Assembly (NCBI GenBank): GCA_030077755.1
Contig: JAQJZZ010000015.1
Span: forward strand, 2,108,001-2,172,000
DNA from: Filosporella fistucella
Lineage: Eukaryota > Ascomycota > Leotiomycetes > Helotiales
Length of the DNA: 64,000 nt
Reading direction: 5' to 3'
Each line of letters begins with the position of its first letter. The stretch's first letter is position 1. Of this stretch, positions 1 through 13,168 are shown one piece after another. The translations under genes were made by a program, and so were the position numbers. The notes beneath the pieces are model-generated. The model was not told the origin of the DNA, made no database searches, and saw only the letters and a program-made list of their open reading frames with translations.

Positions 1-1565
1 AAGGGGTGATGAGAGCGTGTATTTTTAGGAAAGGATGGATGGGGAAAGGGAAGAAGGGAGTAGGTGTCCGTAGATATTTTTGTTGACTGCTTTGGGCTGG
101 GTCGGCGTTCCTCTCAGTTATTAGCCTTGTATTTTATAGACGCTACAAATAACTCATTTTCACACACGTATTACTAGTCCTATTTCTTCTCTATTAACAA
201 CTCAGCATCTCCCCGCATGCCCTATTCTTTCTGGCAATCATCGCTCTACTCAAGCCTTGCCTCGTTAAGCGATTTACCCCTAAGGGGGTAGCTTTCGTGA
301 TTCGACGCTGGAAAATTAGCGACAATACCCTGTAGATTTAGCGACCAATTCTCATTTCCAGGGAGTGATGGCCTATAACCTCGCTAAAATGTTTATCCAG
401 GGGAAGACCACCACCTCAAGCACGCTGGGAATAGCAATACCCAACTGGGGTAAGATCCACAATCGTTCAATTCACAGCATAGTTTCCATACTAAGCGTCT
501 TTTAACGTTCAAGTAGAGCAGAGACTGTAGCTACAAGCTCGTCTAACAGACAAAAAGAAAAAAAAAATACTCTCTAAATTTCGCTGAGAAAAAAGTAGGA
601 GTCGAGGTTGTGCTTGGACTCACTATGCTGCTTTCGTTAGTTGTGGAATCTTTAATATGTAAAAAAGAGACGACGGCTATTTTCCTTCGTCGAAGTATAA
701 TTATGAGTATGAGACGGGCGAACTTCCGGTACCAGCTTGAAGGCCGAGAAATGAAGAACGGAATGAGACGTATGAGGTGATTGCTGTGAAGGAGAAACTT
801 GAATTGCCTTCTATGGGATGATGGTGATGGATGTGATAAAAAGATTCTCTTGGGAGGTTTTGTCATGCATAGAAAGGCACTATTGAGATCAAATGTTCGG
901 CTTTGAGACTCGGTGTTACAGATTCGTTGCCATTATCATGAGTTCTACAAAGATAGAGAGGTATTTGATAAACCGGTTTGCTTAAACAAGGCACTTGAAG
1001 ATACTCTGTGCGGGATCTAATCACCTTCCCGTACCGTGAAATAGTTCCGGGGCTGTGGTGAATGAACAAAGATCTACTAACGGTGCTTCATTCGAAGGTG
1101 AGTGTTCCGAGACGAAACTGCTGATCGAGCCTTCCAATCTCAATCAGGCATTATTTTATCCGAATAGACAGATCCTCCACATATCAAGCACATGTGCCAA
1201 CTTAAATACGAAAAGGAGAGTGGTACGAATACTGCTTAGAGAAAAATTACTGCCATGCCCCCATTCCCCCAACTCCAGTTGAGCAACCTGAACAAGTTTT
1301 AGTAGTCCATGAGAGTATAACTGAATAGAAGGCTTACATTGTCCCTAGCCTTGAGCCTACATAAAAACAATCTTCTTCTTCGAGTTCCTGGCAAACCAAG
1401 AAAACAATGAAAAAATAGTTTGCATCCTTGGAGGTAGTGTAATGCCAAGGACACAATGGATGAAGGTATAGCGAACTAAGACCTTACAACCGTTGCACAA
1501 AAAATTGAGGAGCAGGAGACATACTCCGAAAACACACTCAACAACACCCACATCACCACCGCCAA
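1..1565. other. gene-free left end
   Basis: I see no convincing gene here. Short open frames occur on both strands, but none shows a family motif or a believable exon chain. A run of A residues lies near 552-568. The left edge of the window may cut a gene whose body lies outside. Confidence 0.4.
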
Positions 1566-1970
1566 CTACCACTCAAATCTCCTCTTGAATCTCCCACCCT
1601 TCCCACCAGGTGCGCCTTTATACCACCTTCTTCCACCCTCCACTCCCTTGCCCTTACGGCCGCCCTTCTTCCATCTCCTTCTCCGTTTCTCACTCCCAAT
1701 CCCTCCATTTCGTTTCTTCCTCAGCCTCTTGGCTCTTTCTTTCTTCTTCTCTTCTTCCATTTCCTTCCATTGTTCCTCTGACACTCCGACCCAGATCCAA
1801 CTTGAACGGAGGAAGATTGGGACAATGCCCGCGGGAGAGGTTGGTTTGGGTGGGATGTGACGACCGACAGTTCGACGAGTGGGAACGGGAGGTGGAACGT
1901 CGTTGGTGGCGCCGTCGGCCGTGAGGCCGAGGCCCTGCTTGCGGGTAGAGGATCGTAGGATGGGTGGCAT
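1566..1970 (-). CDS. small basic hypothetical protein
   Basis: A single-exon frame of 134 codons, function not recognised. I start it at the ATG at 1970 rather than further upstream because the region beyond encodes low-complexity sequence and because a TATA-like TATATAA sits near 2097-2103, about 130 bp upstream. The N-terminal third is Pro/Thr/Arg-rich. A short middle part has WIWVG followed by EEQWKEMEEEKKKERAKRLR, which should be helical. The C-terminus is very rich in Lys, Arg and Gly, as in nucleic-acid-binding or nucleolar tails. The plus strand over the same bases is pyrimidine-rich and also open, so part of the openness is compositional. It could be a real small nuclear protein or a chance frame. 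Confidence 0.42.
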   Translation of the reverse strand: MPPILRSSTRKQGLGLTADGATNDVPPPVPTRRTVGRHIPPKPTSPAGIVPIFLRSSWIWVGVSEEQWKEMEEEKKKERAKRLRKKRNGGIGSEKRRRRWKKGGRKGKGVEGGRRWYKGAPGGKGGRFKRRFEW

Positions 1971-2146
1971 TGTGGTTGGAGAATGGGGTTGGTGGCTAGG
2001 AAGTTCGGTTGGATGGTTGCTTAAAAGCAGGAGAGATGTGAAACTTTCTGTTGTGCCGAGGAGAGAAAGTTGAAAGTGAGGGGAAGAAGGGGGATTATAT
2101 ACTTGAGAGAAGATTTGGGAACAGAGGGGGACAGTAGATACAGGTT

Positions 2147-2352
2147 CTACAATAGCAAGCGTTGACAGTACTGGAAGTTGAGAGAAGTGGTGGTTGACAA
2201 TAGGAGAAGTTGACAGTTGAAAATTTGACGGCAGCAGAAATTGACAATAGGACAAGCTGTATGATTCGAAATAGGAGTGAATATTAGAGATCCTCTTGCA
2301 GAGTGACAATAGAGCAATAGGAAGAAGTCAATGTGACACGGGTATATTGACA
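2147..2352. promoter_or_regulatory. cluster of TTGACA direct repeats
   Basis: TTGACA occurs at about 2162, 2194, 2210, 2241 and 2347, with TTGACG at 2225. The longer form TTGACAATAG is at 2194-2203 and 2241-2250, and GTGACAATAG at 2303. All are in the same orientation within 200 bp. The cluster lies about 190-380 bp upstream of the minus-strand start at 1970, where a control region would be expected. No binding protein can be named. Confidence 0.4.
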
Positions 2353-4370
2353 AGTATTCCAAAACCAGCGCGTATGCGGGTCCACTGATTCCTCTTCGTT
2401 TGAGAACAAGTTGAATACTATTTTTGCTCTGACTTTATATCTCTCCAAAATAGATTGTTGACTTGATATATCTTAAGGAGACAACCAGGTGAGCTTGAAT
2501 TGAAAGATGAAGTTTTGCACAACATCTCGAATTTGACTTTTTCATCCAATCCACTGTCACATCATTCAATTGTTGAATTCGGAAACAATCTCCAAATTAG
2601 AAGGCGACTACGAATTTATATAACCGTCTTTGCTATGATCATTCTTAGGTGCCCGATTAGCCTTTCCAGAACGTAGGAGATATTTACAAGGATAAGGCAA
2701 TAGAAAAAGGTGAAAGACCTTGCGATTTTTAGCGATAGAAGCTACTGCCGAGATGGATAATAGCATATTTGACATCGTGGACTACAACGTGTTCCTGTCA
2801 CGTCTAGTAAGCCTCGAACAATATCTCCCCTTATTCTCCGCAGCAACGCAATCGAACCACAGCAAGGAAAGTGAGACTAGGGAGACATGACCGTGGGTTT
2901 CTCCCAGTAGGCACCAATGCCTTTTTTGATACTGTTTTGTGAATAGTGCTTTGATGGAGTCCATTTGTCGTTATATAGCCACCTTAGCGACATAGCACAT
3001 AGCAAGTGAAGTACGAGGTAAAATCGGAAAAGATTCCATAGAATTTAATTTCTATCAGGAAAATGTAATTTCACATAGATGTGATACTAATCAATTTCAG
3101 TTTCAAGAAATCTTCAACAAACTCTCTAGAGCAATGCATTTGAGGGGAGGGACATAATATTTGATATAAATATTATAATGTGAACTCCTTGAATAACACA
3201 ATCTCCGTTGATCACTATAGTGCGATAACGAAAATTATCTTGAAGTTTAGTCTAATGAAAGGATCCAAACTCACCTAGAGTCCATTCGCAGTTTCCTAAG
3301 TTATCTTCCTGATTCATCGATTGATACTTATAGTATAAAGCGCTGTCTTCTAAACCGTTTCATATACTACAACGAGAAGGAAAAGGAGACGCAAAGAAGC
3401 ACAAACCCGTGTGGGGTCACCTAGTCTTCGGACAAGTATTAATAGAGGACATTCGAGAATACATATTTAGCTTGCCGTCTATTATTATAAACGTCAACTT
3501 ACACGACAGTTTCCATAACTATTGCGGTTAAGTGTACAAACTGTCGTAGTCAAGTATGCAGAATCTCACGATGAAGCCTGCGAGCTGTCGTATAATCGAA
3601 TACTCTGTCAACAGCTGACAGTTGAAGGTCTATGCCTTCCTGCTTGCCACTCACTATAAGCAGAATGGCGTCACAGTTAACACGCGAACATATCTAAAGC
3701 TCAACCAGAGAATTCCCTCCGTCTGACCGATTAGCTCCTGATAGAAAATCAGGAAGGCTGTGATAACCTGTTGGCTAGTACTAGACCTGCCTCGTGTCAT
3801 ATCGTTGCTTGGTAGTCTAATGAGAGGGAACAAACACGTCAAATGGACAGGTATTTATATGAGGCTGTCCTTGTGTGACCGGCAGAATGTAGCGAGCCAC
3901 AAAGGTGAAGTGGAAATATTTCAAGGACTTGTAGCTGCTGACAGAAGAGGAAGACGAATCACAGATGGCTACAATAAAAAGCAGAAAATCCGAGGTATAA
4001 ATGATATCTCTCGATTCAATATTGATCCTGACTGCTGCAGCGTTTCAAATATGAACAGGTGCACTAGCAACACCAGATAGACGATGTAGAACGTGCACCA
4101 GATCTAGGAAAGATATTAGATAGGACGGTCAAGCAATATAACTGTACAAAACACAACAGGACATGTATTTGTCCCACTCTTCGAGCAAATTGACTCTGTG
4201 AGAGATCATTCCTTGGAGTGCTCAAGTACCTCTTTGCACATCCTAGATGCATATAACCCGTGAAGAGAGCAAGGAAATGTCTTTCATTATAACCCATGGT
4301 ATATGCCCCCAATGCTCCTCTAACAACGCCAATGCAATTCATATGCAACCCTTTTCCTTGCCGCTCATCA
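2353..4370. other. intergenic, no gene seen
   Basis: A+T-rich stretches alternate with short open frames lacking motifs. A small inverted repeat (ACGACAGTTT at 3503-3512 and its complement at 3538-3547) could form a hairpin. No tRNA or coding exon could be supported. The part from about 4080 to 4370 is the 3' flank of psf2. Confidence 0.4.
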
Positions 4371-5185
4371 TCATTCAAGATCCATCTCCTCGTCGTCGCT
4401 ATCTCCTCCAGCACCGCCATTCTCTTCCTCTCTATCCCTTCTAGCAATCTCCCTACTGAGACCCAGCTTCCTCAATCCATCCATAACACCAACAATGAAT
4501 TGTCTTCCTTCGGCAACTTCCATTGCTCCAACACCACGCAAACTACTGACCCCACCACCTTCAAGATCCCTAATACTTGCTCTCATTTTCGCCATCCTCA
4601 CCTCACGCAGATCTCTTAACAATGTCCGTACCCGACCCGGATCCGGTATGTCATCCGGACATGCTTCAAGCAGGATTTCACCCAGCTCAAGCCAGTGATA
4701 TGGGAGGTAATTCGGTGGGGAGTCCGCGGTAGAGGATGGCAAGAAAGGAGGAGAAGTAGTATCTGTCGCAGCAGGTCGTTCAGATATAGGATATGGATGA
4801 GGAGGTGGGGAAGAGAATGCTTGTCCCGAATTATCAGTTTCTTCTTTCAATATTCGCTCTAATGAATTCGACAGCAGCCACGGAGGAGGAACGATATTAG
4901 CTCGTCGTTGTCGTTTTAGAAGAAGTGCAAGCCAAAGAGGCAGAGGAGAACGATGAGGTGGCCGTAACACAGGCGTAGGTCCCTGGAATGAGAGGTCAGT
5001 CTGTGATTGAAGCAGCCGAATTGGCAATTGAGACAGAGCAGGATGGCGGGGTTTGGTGGGGTCAACTTTACTCCAAGAAGATTCAAACTCTCTAAACGCT
5101 GCCGTGGAACTACTGTGACAAGCTCCATTTCACACAAAAATGCCACCTCCATTGGCGTCAAGCCTGGCTGAAGTGGTAATGCCAT
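4371..5185 (-). CDS. psf2: GINS complex subunit Psf2
   Basis: Two exons, 5185-5072 and 4982-4371, give 241 aa; the 89 bp intron has a GTAAAG donor and is in phase 0. Psf2 is one of four GINS subunits (Sld5, Psf1-3) that join Cdc45 and MCM2-7 in the CMG helicase for replication initiation and fork progress in the nucleus. The N-terminus reads [20 protein letters not shown] and then [16 protein letters not shown], the conserved Psf2 opening. It continues with [30 protein letters not shown] and, further on, [19 protein letters not shown] and [17 protein letters not shown], all typical of the family. The C-terminus is an acidic Asp/Glu tail. Length fits fungal Psf2. The middle Ser/Pro-rich linker (about residues 85-130) is longer than in yeast, as in other moulds. 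It is the only obvious housekeeping gene nearby. Confidence 0.94.
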
Positions 5186-6302
5186 GGCGAAGTGGCAATT
5201 CTCGTGTCTCCCAGGAACATTGAACGCGGTTCAGAAGAGAGACGCGACGGTTGGAGATGTGGTGTTCACATGGCTGCCTTAGGCTGCCATACTGGCGTGA
5301 GACCAGGGCCTCAATTGATTGCACCACATCAATGGACTCGCAGAACCTCTGCCACGAAGCTCTTCTTTGAATATACATCATATATGATCAATTGTGGTCA
5401 TAAGAGCCTGCTTCTGATATACTACTCCCGAGGCGCTGAGATCAGCCATCTCGACGATTTGTTTGTTTCCTTACTAGAAACTCCCAGTATGACCAGCATC
5501 GAAGACTCAATATGAAACTGTAACTTCGGAGAGGTGCACATCTTTGATCTAAGATGAGATCTTCTGCTCTTGTTCAAGACGGCATCTTTCTTTCCCTGAG
5601 CCACATTGAGGACCTAGCAAAGATTTTCTCTTCCGTCTCCCAAGTTTTCCCCCCACCGAGGCCGTAGAAATCGGTCATGCAGCTATTTTCATATCTGGAT
5701 GTGGCGAGTTCTCCGTACTGCAATGAGCCGCTTTGCTTTCTATCTGCATAGCTATCCATTATCCTGATGGTGATATCATTGGTGGCATGTTGTGTTATTT
5801 ACTTTGGGTATCTACCGTATACTTGTGAAATGTTGTACGCTGTGATCATCTGGGACGTTCGTGTTTATTTGTATTGGTTATAAATCAGCAAGTGCTGTAT
5901 GGACACCTTAGCTCTTGTGTCTATTGTCTTATATCATGACAGTGTGAATATTTTAATCCTTTTCTTTCACTATCTCTTGTCCTCGATCTGCTTGATCTGC
6001 AGAAAAATGCGTCACTTCACAAGGTCTGCGTACATGTCCAACAACTCGAGACTCTTAGCGGCCACTGCAGACAGACGCGTTCTCCGCATTTGATCATTAG
6101 CATGAGTTCGTATCAGAGCTGATCTATTCATAGTATGATATTGTTTCTCAACCATGTGCTCAAATGAGGTTTTGATTCCACACTGCTAAAATGTTTGACC
6201 GTTCAACACTCACACTGCTTCGACAATCAAGTACCTAAGAATCTCGAGTGAAGAATCAATTTTCAGAAAAGTGCACGAGCACTCCTTGGAAATTTTGTAA
6301 TC
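5186..6302. other. intergenic between divergent genes
   Basis: This 1.1 kb lies between psf2 (minus) and the MFS gene (plus), so it should hold both promoters. Short open frames are present on both strands, but none has motifs or splice structure. Nothing else can be supported. Confidence 0.4.
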
Positions 6303-7849
6303 ATGGCGATACCTTTTGGCGCAGCAGCTAAGAAAAAGCTTCTGCGGAAGCTAGATAGGCGATTGATCCCCTTTCTAGCTCTGATGTATCTGTATGAATA
6401 TGCCCTTCGTGTCAATATTCGCCTTTTGTGCTTACCCTAGGTAGACTGTGCTTTCTAGATCGCACCAATTTAGTCAATGTGCGTTCTCTGACTATCGAGA
6501 AAGATCTTGGGATGAAGGGATTCAATTTCAATGTCGCCCTTTCGATGATGTATATCTTCTACATAATTGCAGCCATTCCATCCAACATTATGATGAAGAG
6601 AACGCCGCCCGGGGTTTGGTTGGCCTGCATCATGGTTTTCTGGGGTATTGTCACAGCTGGATCAGGATTCGTGCAAAATTACAGTGGCTTGCTTGCATGT
6701 CGTGCGCTCCTTGGTTTGGGAGAGGGTGGACTATTTCCAGGCATCTGTTTCTATACGACGATGGTTAGTGGCATCCAAAATTCTCCCTAATATTGATGAA
6801 TCATATTTATATTTCGATACAGTGGTATCAACGCCACGAATGTGGCTTCAGAATTGCTTTATTCTTCTCCACAGCGACTGTTGCTGGAGCATTTGGTGGC
6901 CTTTTTGCACATGCCATATCACATATGAATGGCATCGGCGGGAAGCCTTCGTGGGCTTGGGTATTCATTATCGAAGGTGCAATAACTCTACTTGTTGGCT
7001 CGACTACTTTGTGGGTAGTCAGCGACTACCCTGCTGAGTAAGGTAGACCCAAAATATATTCACACTACCACTGACTTCAGCAGCGCCAGGTCTCTTACGA
7101 CCGAAGAACGGGTAGAGGTGCGACGTCGCCTGCGAGAAGATACCGACATGTCTGACGATTTTGCCTTGAAATACATCAAAAATGCCCTCGTTGATTGGAG
7201 GATTTGGATGAACATGGTCATTTCTATCGGAATATTCACGCCTTTATACTCGATATCCATTTTGCTACCAACGATTGTCAGGAATCTTGGAAGAAAACAA
7301 ATATCATTCAGCCAAATACAATTGCTTACCGTCCCAGTTTACATCGTCGCATGTATTTGCACAATTGGTGCTAGCTACGCGGCAGATAAAGCAAGGCGAC
7401 GAGGACCATTTCTTTTCGCATTTGAAGGGATCGGAGTCATTGGTTTCTTGATACTCATCACAAATTCGAAGCCACACATCCAATACATTGGTGCCTTTTT
7501 TGCAGCAGCTGGAACATATTCGTCAATACCACTCATCGGGGTCTGGAATTCCAACAATTTAGGTGGAAGTCTCAAGCGCGCCGTTGGAATAGCAATGCAA
7601 ATTGGATTCGGCAATCTGGGAGGTGCTATTGCAAGTTTCATTTACTTGCCACAAGGCGATAATTTTGTCGGTGGTCATGCAATTCTCATTGGAATGCTGA
7701 TATTATCGATGTCATTGACTTTGACTATGAGCTATTACTACCGCAGAGAGAATGAGCGTCGAGACTTGGTACTTCATGCTCCCATATTGTCAAAAGATCG
7801 AGAACGAGAAAAGGGGGATAGGGCATACTGGTTTAGGTACATGGTATAA
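6303..7849 (+). CDS. MFS transporter, Dal5/anion:cation symporter type
   Basis: Four exons (6303-6391, 6445-6763, 6823-7037, 7081-7849) give 463 aa. The short N-terminus has KKKLLRKLDRRLIPFLALMYL followed by LCFLDRTNLVNVR across intron 1. This is the opening of Dal5/allantoate-permease-type carriers, which take up small carboxylates, vitamins or allantoate-like compounds across the plasma membrane. RALLGLGEGGLFPG is the conserved TM4 motif, and WYQRHE at the start of exon 3 is the family's usual loop. About 12 hydrophobic segments can be counted. The central loop holds LTTEERVEVRRRLRED. The substrate cannot be read from sequence. The C-terminal tail is short for the family. The third intron ends in CAGCAG, a NAGNAG acceptor, so a one-residue variant is possible. 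Confidence 0.9.
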
Positions 7850-8661
7850 ATCATTGGGGGAAGATTATAGGGGAAGCTTTGTCCGTCATCATCATCCTTA
7901 AGAATTTCGGTTGAATACCATACCATAGACTGTAAGACGAATTTACCATATATGTATGAAACGCTTCTATTCTCATCGCACATGCCACTTTGAAGTTAGA
8001 TACCCTCCCTGTTAGGAATTCAATCCTATCACGTGATAACCCGAAAATCCACTTTTCAGTCACTGCCACAAACATCAGGTTCGTCACAATCTATTTTTCT
8101 ATCAATATCGGCACCAACACATCACCAGACTTCCGCGTTGAAGTATCCGGAACGACTTTATTATCTTCGACTGGTTTGGGTCCAGGTAGCGAGTCCAGTG
8201 GCTCAACATGCGTCGCAGTCCTACCAGGGGCGGGCGTGTCAGTACGCGCCGCTGACTTCTGCTTCTGCGTTTTGGACCCCAACTTTGAGATAGGGCTGAC
8301 AAACATGATTAAATGGATCAAAAATACACAATCTCGAAATAGCTTTCAAGCACCAGTGGTGTTTGGCCTCGCGTTTATAAAGAAGAAGGTGCTGCGATAA
8401 TAAAGTGTTGCCAATATTGGCGCTTATTTCAAAAGCTTGTCCAATACCTGCGACATATGACGAGATGTGAGATTGCACGCCAAACACTTCAATTGTTCTG
8501 TGCCACATGCAAGATAACAACGTCGCCATGGATTATTTTTATTGTGCTATAAGTTGGTCCTGTTATCCAAAACCACTACGCAGGAGACCAACATGAACCT
8601 CTTGAATTTTCAGACTCTAATCATTTAGTCTTCCCAAGCTCACTTTTCTCTCGATTTCGAA
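7850..8661. other. intergenic
   Basis: This holds the 3' flank of the MFS gene and the promoter of the HET gene. Overlapping open frames near 8000-8400 on both strands have no recognisable domain and are taken as chance. Confidence 0.4.
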
Positions 8662-11032
8662 ATGTCGTACCAGTATAAGAGCTTGTCGTCAAGTAATAAC
8701 GAGATCAGACTTCTGAGGCTACTCCCAGCTGAGGACCCATTTGCTCCCATCGCCTGCGAGCTCGAGATTATTTCTCTCAACAACTGTCCAGCATATTCAG
8801 CATTATCGTATTGCTGGGGAGATATCCCCAGCACGGAAATAATATGTTTGCATGGCTACGATCATGAGGTCTGCATATTCATCGTACATCACCAAAATCT
8901 TGCTAACATGTTTAGGTCACTGGCAACTTACACGCTGCACTTTCCTCCTTGAGGGACAAGACTACTGCAAACTTTTGGTGGATAGATGCCTTGTGTATTA
9001 ATCAACAGGATGTTGAGGAGCGCAGTCTTCAAGTTCTGCGCATGACATCCATATATCGAACGGCGTCTCGGGTAGTTGCTGTAAGTCTAACCTCTTTCCT
9101 TTCCACGGTTGTGACGCTGGGGAATCTTCGCAATGCCACATCGACTTGCTACGCTCTCGAAATAGTCTGATCTTGTTTTGATAGTGGATCGGACCCGCAA
9201 CTCCTGGAAAGCCAGACTTGAAAAGTCTGCTAGAATTCGCAGTAGACGGCCGCCAGACCGTGCCAAGTGGGGAGTATCGCCTCGGAAGGTTTCACGGAAT
9301 TTTCGATACCATCCTTTCACGAAAGTACTGGAGGCGGATGTGGATGGTGCAGGAAGTATCTGTGGCTATCGACCTCTGGATTGTCTGTGGTGATTCTTGG
9401 GTTGATTGGAATACATTTTGCGAGGCCTTCGATGCATGTGAGCATATGGAGATAAAACTTGCAGCATCCTGTCGCTCTACGCGTGATTTGCCCTTGGAAC
9501 CTGCAGAAGATTCACAATCGACAGAACTTGAGTCAATTACATTGGATAGCTTTCGCAACTTGGAAGCTTCTGCCAATGCCGTAAAGACGTTTCGAGCTTT
9601 CAGAGAGCGCATTGCAGACCAGTTACCTCTGTCATTGATAGACGGACTGGAACAGACTGCCAGTTTCTTCGCAACAGATGATCGAGATCGGATATACGCT
9701 TTGCTGGGATTGGTTCATGACGGCCGATCATACGTCCCACTACCCGATTATACCATTAGCTTCGCGAAGTTGCAGAGTCACATGGCAAGAAACTATCTTC
9801 AATCAACTAGAAATCTGGATATTATTCTTATACCCGGTAGCAGGAATACCTTGGACGGTAGCGTTCCATCTTGGACACCTAATTGGTTGGATCTAGGACT
9901 TGAATTCTGGTATGCTGTTACTGCGGATGAGAGTCAAAAGTTCAAGGCCGCTGGTAAATCAATCTTCAGACTTCCTTATAACGATCAGAACACCGATTCT
10001 CGCTTTATTCGTGTAGAATGCATGGTGTTTGCAGAAGTTGATGGTCTGAGTAGCCTGTACGGACGTTCAACGTCAGAAAATAGCAAGGATGATCACTTCG
10101 TTCAGCCTACAAGTAACAGCCCAAATCCTTACGGACCCAAGGATATATCATCCTCAGCAGGCCGTTCACGCAAGACTGATCGCAAAATTCGGGTCAAAAC
10201 GATTAGAGCCTTGTATGACTGCCTAGACCTTGGTCCTGAGCTCATCGCTGATGAAACCTTTATTGAAGGAATGTCCTCTTTGTTCTATGGGCGGAGAAAG
10301 TCAGAAATGTTGATGTACTTGTACTACGGGGTAGCAACTCCTGCAGAGATAGAGGTCGGCAACTCGTTGAACTTTTATAACAAATTTTGGCGTACGAATC
10401 GATATCGAGGAAAACGACGTTACAACTCACCACAGCTTCACCAATGGCTTGAGGACAATCGAGATTGGGTAATCCATGGCTCTACCCTGGAGAGTCTATG
10501 TAAGACGACACAATGGACGATTTATCCTGGCCTCTGGCTTGGCCCGCTTTATTTGTTTGCGTTCGCACATGTCATGATTGTGGTATCGATATTTGGTCTT
10601 ATTCTAAATTATGCACGTGTCACCGTCACTGTCGGCCTCCGAGAATGCTGGTGGAGTGTACTTATCGCAGATCTCGTGTGCTTCCTTGGTACATTCATTT
10701 TCAGTACCATCTACTTCGAAAATGTTCAGCACGAACAGGCCGGTTTCTTGCGGCGCATGGATAAAAATATGATTCGGAGGAGTTTAAGGTTAGCCACTAC
10801 GAAAAGTGATTCGGGAAAGCATCTGGAGTGGGAAGGGTTGATTGCGATGGTTCCAGGGAAGGCAAGGAGAGGTGATAAATTTGCCATCTTGAAGGGCTGC
10901 AGTACTCCAGTCCTTCTCAGAGAGTGCGGGGATGGCTATCAGGTTCTGGGGATTGTGTACCTGGACAAAGCTATGAATGGCGAATTGATGGAGAAGCCTG
11001 CAGGAACCTGGCAGGATTGTAATTTATATTAA
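8662..11032 (+). CDS. HET-domain protein with C-terminal membrane segments
   Basis: Three exons (8662-8868, 8916-9080, 9185-11032) give 739 aa. HET domains are found in fungal self/non-self recognition proteins that trigger incompatibility or cell death. The N-terminus carries the HET signature: AYSALSYCWGD (about residues 44-54), WWIDALCINQQD (90-101), then SIYRTASRVVAWIGPA, and WRRMWMVQEV in exon 3. RDRIYALLGLV follows later, another conserved HET block. Two hydrophobic segments lie near residues 573-598 and 613-635. After them a soluble tail contains GDKFAILKGCSTPVLLREC and YQVLGIVYLDKAM, the usual end of large HET proteins. All introns are in phase 0. The first intron has a good CTAAC branch site. 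The partner or allele system is unknown. The membrane pair suggests an organelle or surface location, which is inference. Confidence 0.9.
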
Positions 11033-12024
11033 TCTCTAGCTTTGGTAAGTTTCAAGCAATGTAATATCTCCTTTTGCGAAGCCCGAGGTGTCCACCATAT
11101 ACAAAACTGATATCGAAGATCACCCATGGAAGCACGCGATACAGGAGCAAAACACTTCCCCAAAGCCGAGATTCTGTCTTACTCTAGAAATTTGAAATGA
11201 ACGCGATGTTTAACCATGATGCAATCATTTCAGCTCCCTATACAGCCCCTGACGAAATCGCTTTCCTTTGAACTCTTTTTGAGGTGTTCAGTACTACTAC
11301 TAGCTTACCTTAATAGGCATTACGAATTAGACATAACCAGCGATTCGCAGCCCTGTTTGATCGGAATTTGGACATGACTTCCTCGATCGATGTCCATATG
11401 AGAATCTCTGCTGGATCTTCTGAAGTAAATTATCAATGTAAGACTTCTAGAAGACCATATTGGGACGGAAAAAGCCGTTACGTGCAATAGGCGACGATGG
11501 GGGCTCGCCAAGTTCTATAGGGGAAAGAGGCCCGAGACACCTGAGGGTCCGAGACCGATCCTGACTTATTGGGTAAACAGTTCCCACAGAAGCGACTATC
11601 CGATAGGGTAAATGTTAGAGACAGAAAATCATTTATCAGACAAATACCATCATGATGTCTTAACCCCCTCTTCTGGCAGTTCCTTTCTACCTCTAGTGGC
11701 GGGAAACGCTACAGTACAGGTAAGCCTCAAAAGAGACCCTCGAGCCGATGCTTCAGGTCGGCGAGCCGTTGGCGCACCGTGCCTCAGCCTTTCGGGATCC
11801 AGGGCTTTGGGTACGTAGTGACATATCGGTTGTCACTTGAGACATGACTATTGTTCATGATTTAATGGTCGTCGGAAGTGGCATCACTGTCTATCCCTAT
11901 CTATATAGAATCGTGTTGTTTCTCAACTGCGCGATGCAGATCTACATCGAAGAGAGATATCTATCCACTGCTTCCAACGAGTTTCGTCTACATTAATCAA
12001 GCAAATATCGATATCTCAACGCCA
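11033..12024. other. intergenic
   Basis: About 1 kb without a supported gene. It contains the 3' flank of the HET gene and the promoter of the rhodopsin-like gene. The frame of that gene stays open upstream of its chosen ATG to an ATG-less point near 11878, but no family sequence is seen there. Confidence 0.4.
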
Positions 12025-13168
12025 ATGATTCTTCCGCCTATCGATATAATCTTATCATGGCCGCAAAGCAATTACAAAGATCCTGTAACCCAGAGTCCCG
12101 GATGGATGGTTTTAACAGCCGTCTTCACCCTTATACCTGTTATAGTTGTTATACTTCGTGTATATACCCGCCTTAGAATCTCCAAATATTTTGGGGCTGA
12201 TGATATCCTCATATGTTTAGCAGTGGTATTATCCCATTCTTTGCTATTAACCCCCTCTCACATATTGTTTGTTTCACAAGCTGACTGATGGGCATCTGAA
12301 AGTTTCCTACCGTCGCATGTAGTACCCTCATGTTCCTGATGACTACAGTGTACCCCTTCAATCGCCATATATGGGACGTCCCGCTTTCCAGCGTCCCCGG
12401 TGGTAGAAAATTAAGCTTGGCTTACGAAATTCTGATAAATCTTGCGGGAGCTCTGATAATGAGCTCGCATCTTGTATTTCTCTGGCGATTGCGGACGCCA
12501 GGGAGGGATTGGATCTGCATAGGAGCTATTACCTTTGTGGTTGCGGAAGGAATTGCTTTTATTGGGGCCGTTCTTTTTGAATGCTGGTACGTATTTGTGT
12601 CTTGTCCTTATCTCATTGCGTACCTACTACCTTAGTCGGATGCAACGGACAATGCTAAATATCTATATTAGGCCCGTCAGTGAATACTGGAGCTTAACAT
12701 TTAAACGCACATGTCTTGACGAGGGCGCTGTGCTGATATCCTGGGCTGCCATCAGCACGGCGACGGAGTTAGCTTTGGTGTTGTTTCCTATTCCGATGAT
12801 CTGGAGACTGCCCCTCCCAAAAAAAGAACGGATATATGTCTGCTCGTTATTGAGTTTAGGAATCGTTATCTGTGCAGCCGGAATAGCAAGGATGGTCTAT
12901 GCTTACTACTTCTACGTGACATGGGACCAGACTTGGTACGGTTATCGATGTCTACAGATGGGAGTTATCGAAAGAGGGTTAGGTATTGTATGTCTCTTCT
13001 TGCACTGCCGCTTAGAAAGGAGAATACTAACTTAATCTCAAGATGTGTACTTCAGCTCCAAGTATAAAGCCATTGTTGAAGCATTACTTCCCAACTTTTC
13101 TCTCTCTTGAGAATAAAGAAGTTGGAAGTAGCTCCACTGGTTCCTCGACTGGTTCTGCTGTGCAATAA
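12025..13168 (+). CDS. Pth11/rhodopsin-like integral membrane protein
   Basis: Four exons (12025-12225, 12303-12586, 12672-12987, 13043-13168) give 308 aa. The protein belongs to the large fungal rhodopsin-fold family (annotated as Pth11-like or 'satratoxin cluster protein 4'-like), seven-helix membrane proteins mostly of unknown ligand. Diagnostic parts: VVILRVYTRLRISKYFGADD, RHIWDVP after TM2, FECWPVSEYW across intron 2, and the last helix ending in GVIERGLG. The tail is Ser/Gly-rich. I chose the ATG at 12025 because it places a short N-terminus before TM1. The last intron has a perfect TACTAAC branch site, and its GTATGT donor joins ATT to ATG in frame. The second exon start at 12303 is the only acceptor that keeps a full TM2-TM3 region. 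Confidence 0.85.
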